Below are positions 24,601 to 25,299 of a DNA stretch of 25,299 nucleotides, piece by piece. The notes below the pieces were generated by a model, which searched no databases, was not told the DNA's origin, and worked only from the letters and a program-made list of their open reading frames with translations. Source of the stretch: Lingula anatina. Taxonomy: Eukaryota; Brachiopoda; Lingulata; Lingulida; Lingulidae. The stretch's first letter is position 1. Each line of letters starts with the position of its first letter. The stretch is from the NCBI RefSeq assembly GCF_001039355.2, contig NW_019775544.1, forward strand, positions 306,284-331,582, given 5' to 3'. The position numbers and the translations under genes were made by a program.

Positions 24601-25299
24601 GTACATCGAGAGGTGAGTGCGTGTTGTCACTCTTGTCTATTTCCGCGATATTTGATTTCAAGGAAGTTGAGTTCTACACTTCATCATGCACCAAAACTTC
24701 GATTTTGCAAAAATGGAAATAATGAAAATGTTTGAGAAGTCTTATTTTAAAATGTGAGATTTGACGGAATACTATCGAAATTTCAATCAAATAAAAACAC
24801 TTGAGTAGATAGATTTCATTTAGATATATATTTGTTGTCATTTCACTCGTTTTTAACTTATTATTAGGGTCGTTTTGTGTTCTACGTGCACGCAAACAAT
24901 TTTCCATGCATATTTATTTGGCATGCGTGTCTTTTTAGGATGAAGCACGTTGAACTCGATACGGATATTCCCCTTACCATAGAACATAATGAGGTACAAC
25001 TGATGATCATCTTCGAGAAGGCGCAGGATGATGACGAAGAACAGCAATCCGATATGATGACGGTGTCGTCTGCTCTAGAAACGATTGAGGAGGAGATGTT
25101 CTCGTCTGACTTCATGCGAGAATCTCAGACCTTCTCTATTACTGGTGTGCTGGACCCAAGGACTGATGAGATTGTAAGCATCTTCAGCGCCGTCGCTGAT
25201 GGTATTGTGGACCGTAAGGATGGAGTATACCGAAATCCTGTCACCGGAGAGAGCATGCCAATACCAGAGGCAATGAACAGAGGTTTTATCATTGTGGAA
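9806..25299 (+). CDS. Plakin-family cytolinker (plakin domain plus plakin repeats), 17 exons, 3' partial
   Basis: Plakins link intermediate filaments, microtubules or actin to each other and to membrane junctions. The exons listed separately join into 623 open codons. In the model: residues 1-144 are spectrin-type helices; 145-218 carry the signature SWSWL...EYHKFFHEVKHYEDSL, matching the plakin pattern WSWxxxLxxCxExHxxxxxxYxxFFxxVxxxE; about 255-305 is the embedded SH3; 308-462 are the following spectrin helices; 463-530 is an unrecognised, beta-looking segment; 532-560 is acidic; 567-623 begins plakin repeats (GVLDPRTDE, NPVTGESMPIPEAM). No CH domains are seen upstream. Introns 1-10 are all phase 0, then phases 2, 0, 1, 1, 0 and 2. 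Family assignment is firm; the subfamily (plectin-like, desmoplakin-like or spectraplakin isoform) is not resolvable. The exon model is inferred by eye. Confidence 0.92.
10384..10415. repeat. 12-bp tandem repeat, about 2.7 copies
   Basis: GTGTATGTGATG is repeated head to tail. It lies in intron 1, with no evident role. Confidence 0.85.
12344..12700 (-). pseudogene. Antisense ORF of 118 codons, possible non-LTR retrotransposon relic
   Basis: This is the longest open frame in the window outside the plakin exons, lying antisense in intron 1. Near its start it reads GGLWWSEECKAVSKA, reminiscent of the (P)WWxxEC..A motif found in the segment between the endonuclease and reverse transcriptase of jockey/CR1-type non-LTR elements. 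The rest is not recognisable, and no endonuclease or reverse transcriptase catalytic motifs are seen around it. If the resemblance is real, this is a heavily decayed fragment; a chance ORF is just as likely. Confidence 0.2.
13983..14002. repeat. Poly(T) run of 20
   Basis: Twenty T residues within intron 1, followed by T-rich low-complexity DNA to about 14100. No RNA-processing role is evident. Confidence 0.85.
14595..14723 (+). CDS. Plakin gene exon 2: spectrin-repeat helix
   Basis: It is flanked by GATTTCAG and AAG|gtgagg and encodes 43 residues in phase 0 (model residues 22-64). It includes REAAFGNTLVALKEETEK and FKGFMEKIRSKK. The FG(x)xL motif followed by a charged amphipathic helix fits the plakin-domain spectrin repeat that follows the LLxW helix. 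Heptad-like spacing of hydrophobics is visible throughout. Confidence 0.92.
14724..15542 (+). other. Intron 2 (819 bp), phase 0
   Basis: It has donor gtgagg and acceptor TTAATGCAG. I see no further coding signal. The acceptor belongs to the 12-nt microexon; the trinucleotide TGC at 15538-15540 abuts the terminal AG. Confidence 0.65.
15543..15554 (+). CDS. Plakin gene exon 3: 12-nt in-frame microexon
   Basis: The segment GCAAGGAAGGAG lies between TTAATGCAG and gtgagt, a full-consensus donor. It adds four residues (ARKE) between the phase-0 exons 2 and 4, extending the basic stretch RSKK. Inclusion and skipping both keep the frame, so it could be alternatively spliced. It is too short for homology to prove. 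The case rests on two good splice sites, exact phase and position. Confidence 0.55.
15555..16016 (+). other. Intron 3 (462 bp), phase 0
   Basis: It has donor gtgagt and acceptor TTATTTCAG. Its main content is a GT tract followed by a long AG tract (listed separately) starting about 60 nt after the microexon donor. No other coding signal is seen. Confidence 0.65.
15616..15673. repeat. Compound (GT)6-(AG)22 microsatellite
   Basis: GT repeats at 15616-15627 are followed by AG repeats at 15629-15673. It lies in intron 3, directly downstream of the microexon donor at 15555. On the transcript it gives UG-rich then purine-rich RNA, types of sequence that can bind splicing factors. Any such effect here is inference. 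Confidence 0.92.
16017..16067 (+). CDS. Plakin gene exon 4: spectrin-repeat helix
   Basis: It is flanked by TATTTCAG and CTG|gtaagt and encodes 17 residues, YTEEEVGNMDTAYDSLL (model residues 69-85), in phase 0. The pattern (acidic start, then Y..LL) matches the beginning of the third helix in a plakin spectrin repeat and continues directly into exon 5. Confidence 0.88.
16455..16522. repeat. Imperfect 45-bp-spaced duplication rich in ACGT
   Basis: ACGTCGCT begins at 16455 and again at 16500. Each copy is followed about ten bases later by an ACGTAA-type motif (TGACGTAA at 16468 in the first copy). CpG density is far above the surrounding intron. It may be a decayed repeat or a cluster of CRE/ATF-like sites; neither is shown. 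Confidence 0.5.
16997..17272 (+). other. Unassigned open frame abutting the palindrome
   Basis: The 91-codon frame opens with TTG, and an internal ATG starts MEGRKAEFEGVEIPVYLTV. From 17040 to 17200 the base composition looks more coding-like than the intron around it. The acceptor-like ACTAACAG ends near 17035, and CAC|gtaaga lies near 17194. An exon between them would enter in phase 1 and leave in phase 0, so it does not fit the phase-0 intron it sits in. I recognise no family. The last part lies inside the left inverted-repeat arm and is mirrored on the minus strand. Confidence 0.25.
17215..17483. repeat. 89-bp inverted repeat with a nested direct repeat and near-perfect palindrome
   Basis: The left arm 17215-17303 and right arm 17395-17483 are reverse complements over 89 bp by my reading. 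Within this, 17254-17309 is directly repeated at 17343-17398. That second copy pairs with the right arm to form a 102-bp palindrome (17343-17392 and 17395-17444) with a 2-nt centre. The structure could extrude a cruciform, or fold as a very stable hairpin in the pre-mRNA. There are no transposase frame, conserved termini or target duplications, so local rearrangement is more likely than a transposon. Confidence 0.9.
17311..17341. repeat. 31-bp direct repeat, copy 1 (inside the palindrome spacer)
   Basis: The segment starting TGACTATAACATTAAG is repeated exactly at 17827-17857. This copy fills the spacer between the two direct repeats of the rearranged block. Confidence 0.88.
17827..17857. repeat. 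31-bp direct repeat, copy 2
   Basis: Exact match to 17311-17341, about 516 bp downstream in the same intron. It is plausibly the original locus from which the copy in the palindrome spacer was taken. Confidence 0.88.
18242..18313 (+). CDS. Plakin gene exon 5: spectrin-repeat helix
   Basis: It is flanked by TATTTTCAG and CAG|gtaaac. It encodes 24 residues in phase 0, including LERQKCLESLTKIVEIEELF (model residues 86-109). With exon 4 this gives the plakin pattern Y..LL..S..R...L..L....E..EL. Confidence 0.9.
18540..18644 (+). CDS. Plakin gene exon 6: spectrin-repeat helices
   Basis: It is flanked by CTCTCTCCAG, with a strong pyrimidine tract, and CAG|gtaaat. It encodes 35 residues in phase 0 (model 110-144), beginning KVSAEVDTRALELVSQQQEV. 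It is amphipathic helix in the linker between the second and third spectrin-type units of this fragment and joins directly to the Trp-rich exon 7. Confidence 0.9.
18645..19043 (+). other. Intron 6 (399 bp), phase 0
   Basis: It has donor gtaaat and acceptor CATTTTAG. I see nothing else in it. Confidence 0.8.
19044..19139 (+). CDS. Plakin gene exon 7: Trp-rich plakin signature helix
   Basis: It is flanked by CATTTTAG and AAA|gtgagt and encodes 32 residues in phase 0 (model 145-176). The core is VKKSWSWLSDLTWCMEVHES. With exon 8 it gives EYHKFF. This matches the diagnostic plakin-domain segment just before the SH3 domain (W-x-W...L..C.E.H......Y..FF), one of the strongest identifiers of the family in this window. 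Trp sit at residues 154, 156 and 162. Confidence 0.95.
19140..19560 (+). other. Intron 7 (421 bp), phase 0
   Basis: It has donor gtgagt and acceptor CTTTTTCAG. It contains a short tandem of GTGAC units at about 19217-19231 within an ACGT-rich patch similar in style to the one in intron 4. Nothing else is recognised. Confidence 0.75.
19561..19686 (+). CDS. Plakin gene exon 8: spectrin-repeat helix before the SH3
   Basis: It is flanked by CTTTTTCAG and CGC|gtgagt and encodes 42 residues in phase 0 (model 177-218), starting FFHEVKHYEDSLAQFISEMS and continuing to STREKYAKQNKNV. It completes the FF..V...E..L......M...Y motif of the plakin domain and forms the helix leading to the SH3-bearing repeat. 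Confidence 0.94.
19687..21008 (+). other. Intron 8 (1322 bp), phase 0
   Basis: It has donor gtgagt and acceptor GTTTCTAG. It is AT-rich with a small direct duplication, GGAAACCTAA, near 20827 and 20842. There is no coding signal beyond chance frames. Confidence 0.75.
21009..21155 (+). CDS. Plakin gene exon 9: helix plus start of embedded SH3
   Basis: It is flanked by GTTTCTAG and GAC|gtaggt and encodes 49 residues in phase 0 (model 219-267). A helix (TTRRLLELQTTVETLFERSG) is followed by TIVPLKWRKEMPPNPLKMKA and the first SH3 strand ALAAYEHKD. The IVPLK.R....P PLK lead-in is the plakin counterpart of IVQLKPRNPAxP, which enters the SH3 inserted in a central spectrin repeat. Confidence 0.95.
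21156..21484 (+). other. Intron 9 (329 bp), phase 0
   Basis: It has donor gtaggt and acceptor GATTTTAG. It splits the SH3 domain; nothing else is seen. Confidence 0.8.
21485..21547 (+). CDS. Plakin gene exon 10: SH3 core
   Basis: It is flanked by GATTTTAG and AAG|gtagga and encodes 21 residues in phase 0 (model 268-288): FVVAEDDEVTLLDNTHGTKW then K. It corresponds to the SH3 RT-loop to n-Src region (V....DE..L) ending at the conserved Trp287 (plakins: HWKV). The usual second adjacent Trp is replaced by Lys288, as in other plakin SH3 domains. Confidence 0.93.
21803..21894 (+). CDS. Plakin gene exon 11: end of SH3
   Basis: It is flanked by TTGTTACAG and AATGG|gtaggt. It is 92 nt, entering in phase 0 and leaving in phase 2. 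The start VRSASGVESIAPAILFLIPS (model 289-308) matches the plakin SH3 C-terminus, pattern WKV.S.SG.E..VP...FL.P.P. It then runs PDSEAVDKANG into the next spectrin helix. Confidence 0.94.
21895..22251 (+). other. Intron 11 (357 bp), phase 2
   Basis: It has donor gtaggt and acceptor CTTTGCAG. No further features are recognised. Confidence 0.8.
22252..22357 (+). CDS. Plakin gene exon 12: spectrin-repeat helix after SH3
   Basis: It is flanked by CTTTGCAG and GAG|gtatgg. It is 106 nt, entering in phase 2 and leaving in phase 0. It encodes LRQRMVNIWEHSLRTLRSQT and LRLLTRVINGVDSSE (model 319-354), fitting the plakin helix pattern L......LW...H...KSLL.W.YL...I, although the family's usual W of the second half is absent. 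Confidence 0.9.
22358..23072 (+). other. Intron 12 (715 bp), phase 0
   Basis: It has donor gtatgg and acceptor CATTTTAG. I see nothing else in it. Confidence 0.8.
23073..23241 (+). CDS. Plakin gene exon 13: spectrin-repeat helix
   Basis: It is flanked by CATTTTAG and GAAG|gtatga. It is 169 nt, entering in phase 0 and leaving in phase 1 (model 355-410). It includes KLLKDSLRKLRIDEPGGADL and RDFLHSIHSFAKLLQDSK. The helix with L......L..H+..+L.DS matches the plakin repeat after the SH3. The frame stays open into the intron for 60 more codons, which I regard as chance. Confidence 0.92.
23242..23750 (+). other. Intron 13 (509 bp), phase 1
   Basis: It has donor gtatga and acceptor ATTTTTTCAG. Reading through the donor would add about 60 hydrophobic-rich codons, stopping at 23423. 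There is no other content. Confidence 0.7.
23751..23834 (+). CDS. Plakin gene exon 14: spectrin-repeat helix, weak donor
   Basis: It has a strong acceptor, ATTTTTTCAG. The 84-nt exon is phase 1 on both sides and encodes AEVFNTLKVDADKCTKMWSS then FLLES. The pattern D..C....(Y/W)..(L/F)L.S matches the plakin helix that follows the F...L.DS helix, so the exon is probably genuine. The end is uncertain: AGTC|gtgaat at 23835 fits GTRAGT in five of six positions but has a poor exon side. A second GT three bases earlier (23832) would also keep the frame. Without splicing, the frame stops at TGA 23840-23842. Confidence 0.7.
23924..23994 (+). CDS. Plakin gene exon 15: spectrin-repeat helix
   Basis: It is flanked by CTATTGTAG and GAG|gtacgt. 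It is 71 nt, entering in phase 1 and leaving in phase 0. It encodes RRHSATKFFVEWKQVEKMVD then TFE (model 440-462), a basic then amphipathic helix in the position of the plakin segment C...+..L.DI...L...E. It can join in frame to exon 14, or directly to exon 13 if exon 14 is skipped. Confidence 0.85.
23995..24490 (+). other. Intron 15 (496 bp), phase 0
   Basis: It has donor gtacgt and acceptor GATCCCCAG. No other features are recognised. Confidence 0.8.
24491..24612 (+). CDS. Plakin gene exon 16: start of unrecognised module
   Basis: It is flanked by GATCCCCAG and GAGAG|gtgagt. It is 122 nt, entering in phase 0 and leaving in phase 2 (model 463-503). It begins helical (ELAIYADDYTNTVDKSS) and then changes character to KYYLCFDDEGKLRWCSNGYI, with alternating aromatic/hydrophobic residues, Gly turns and two Cys. 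That looks like beta strands rather than a spectrin helix. I do not recognise it from any plakin. The reading frame and splice sites are good, so it is coding. Confidence 0.88.
24613..24938 (+). other. Intron 16 (326 bp), phase 2
   Basis: It has donor gtgagt and acceptor CTTTTTAG. Nothing further is seen. Confidence 0.8.
24939..25299 (+). CDS. Plakin gene exon 17: beta-like module end, acidic linker, first plakin repeat (continues)
   Basis: The acceptor is CTTTTTAG, and the exon is open to the window edge (361 nt, 120 full codons). Residues 504-530 finish the unrecognised module (MKHVELDTDIPLTIEHNEVQ, LMIIFEK). Residues 532-560 form an acidic linker. Residues 567-623 carry ITGVLDPRTDEIVSIFSAVA, DGIVD...GVYRNPVTGESM and PIPEAMNRGFIIVE. 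These are the paired plakin-repeat hallmarks (G(V/I)xDPxTxExxSxxxAxxxGIxD and NPxTGExMxIxEAxxxG). Plakin repeats form beta-hairpin/helical modules that bind intermediate filaments. The exon probably extends with more repeats, which in plakins often share one large exon. Confidence 0.95.

Overview
This window is nuclear DNA from an animal, almost certainly an invertebrate. It is AT-rich, has long non-coding stretches, GT-AG introns, microsatellites and one gene cut into many small exons. It carries no bacterial-style gene packing. The species cannot be read from the sequence.

The one gene I can support runs on the + strand from an ATG at 9806 to beyond the right edge. I rebuilt 17 coding exons by joining reading frames across splice sites: 9806-9868, 14595-14723, 15543-15554, 16017-16067, 18242-18313, 18540-18644, 19044-19139, 19561-19686, 21009-21155, 21485-21547, 21803-21894, 22252-22357, 23073-23241, 23751-23834, 23924-23994, 24491-24612 and 24939-25299. 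They sum to 1869 nt, or 623 codons with no stop. The product is a plakin-family cytolinker. It has spectrin-type helical repeats with an atypical SH3 domain embedded in them (the plakin domain), then an unrecognised segment of about 70 residues that looks beta-rich, an acidic linker, and the start of a plakin (plectin) repeat array that continues off the window. No actin-binding CH domains and no long coiled-coil rod were seen.

Region by region: 1-96 looks like one end of a DNA transposon. 97-9799 holds no gene I can support and is either intergenic DNA or a large 5' intron, since exon 1 begins at a 3' splice site. 9800-25299 is the plakin gene. Its intron 1 is 4.7 kb and holds an antisense ORF that may be a retrotransposon relic. 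Intron 3 carries a GT/GA microsatellite just after a 12-nt microexon. Intron 4 contains an 89-bp inverted repeat with a nearly perfect 102-bp palindrome at its core.

The most interesting items are the compact plakin architecture, the unrecognised module before the plakin repeats, the in-frame 12-nt microexon, exon 14 with weak tandem donor sites, and the palindromic rearrangement in intron 4.
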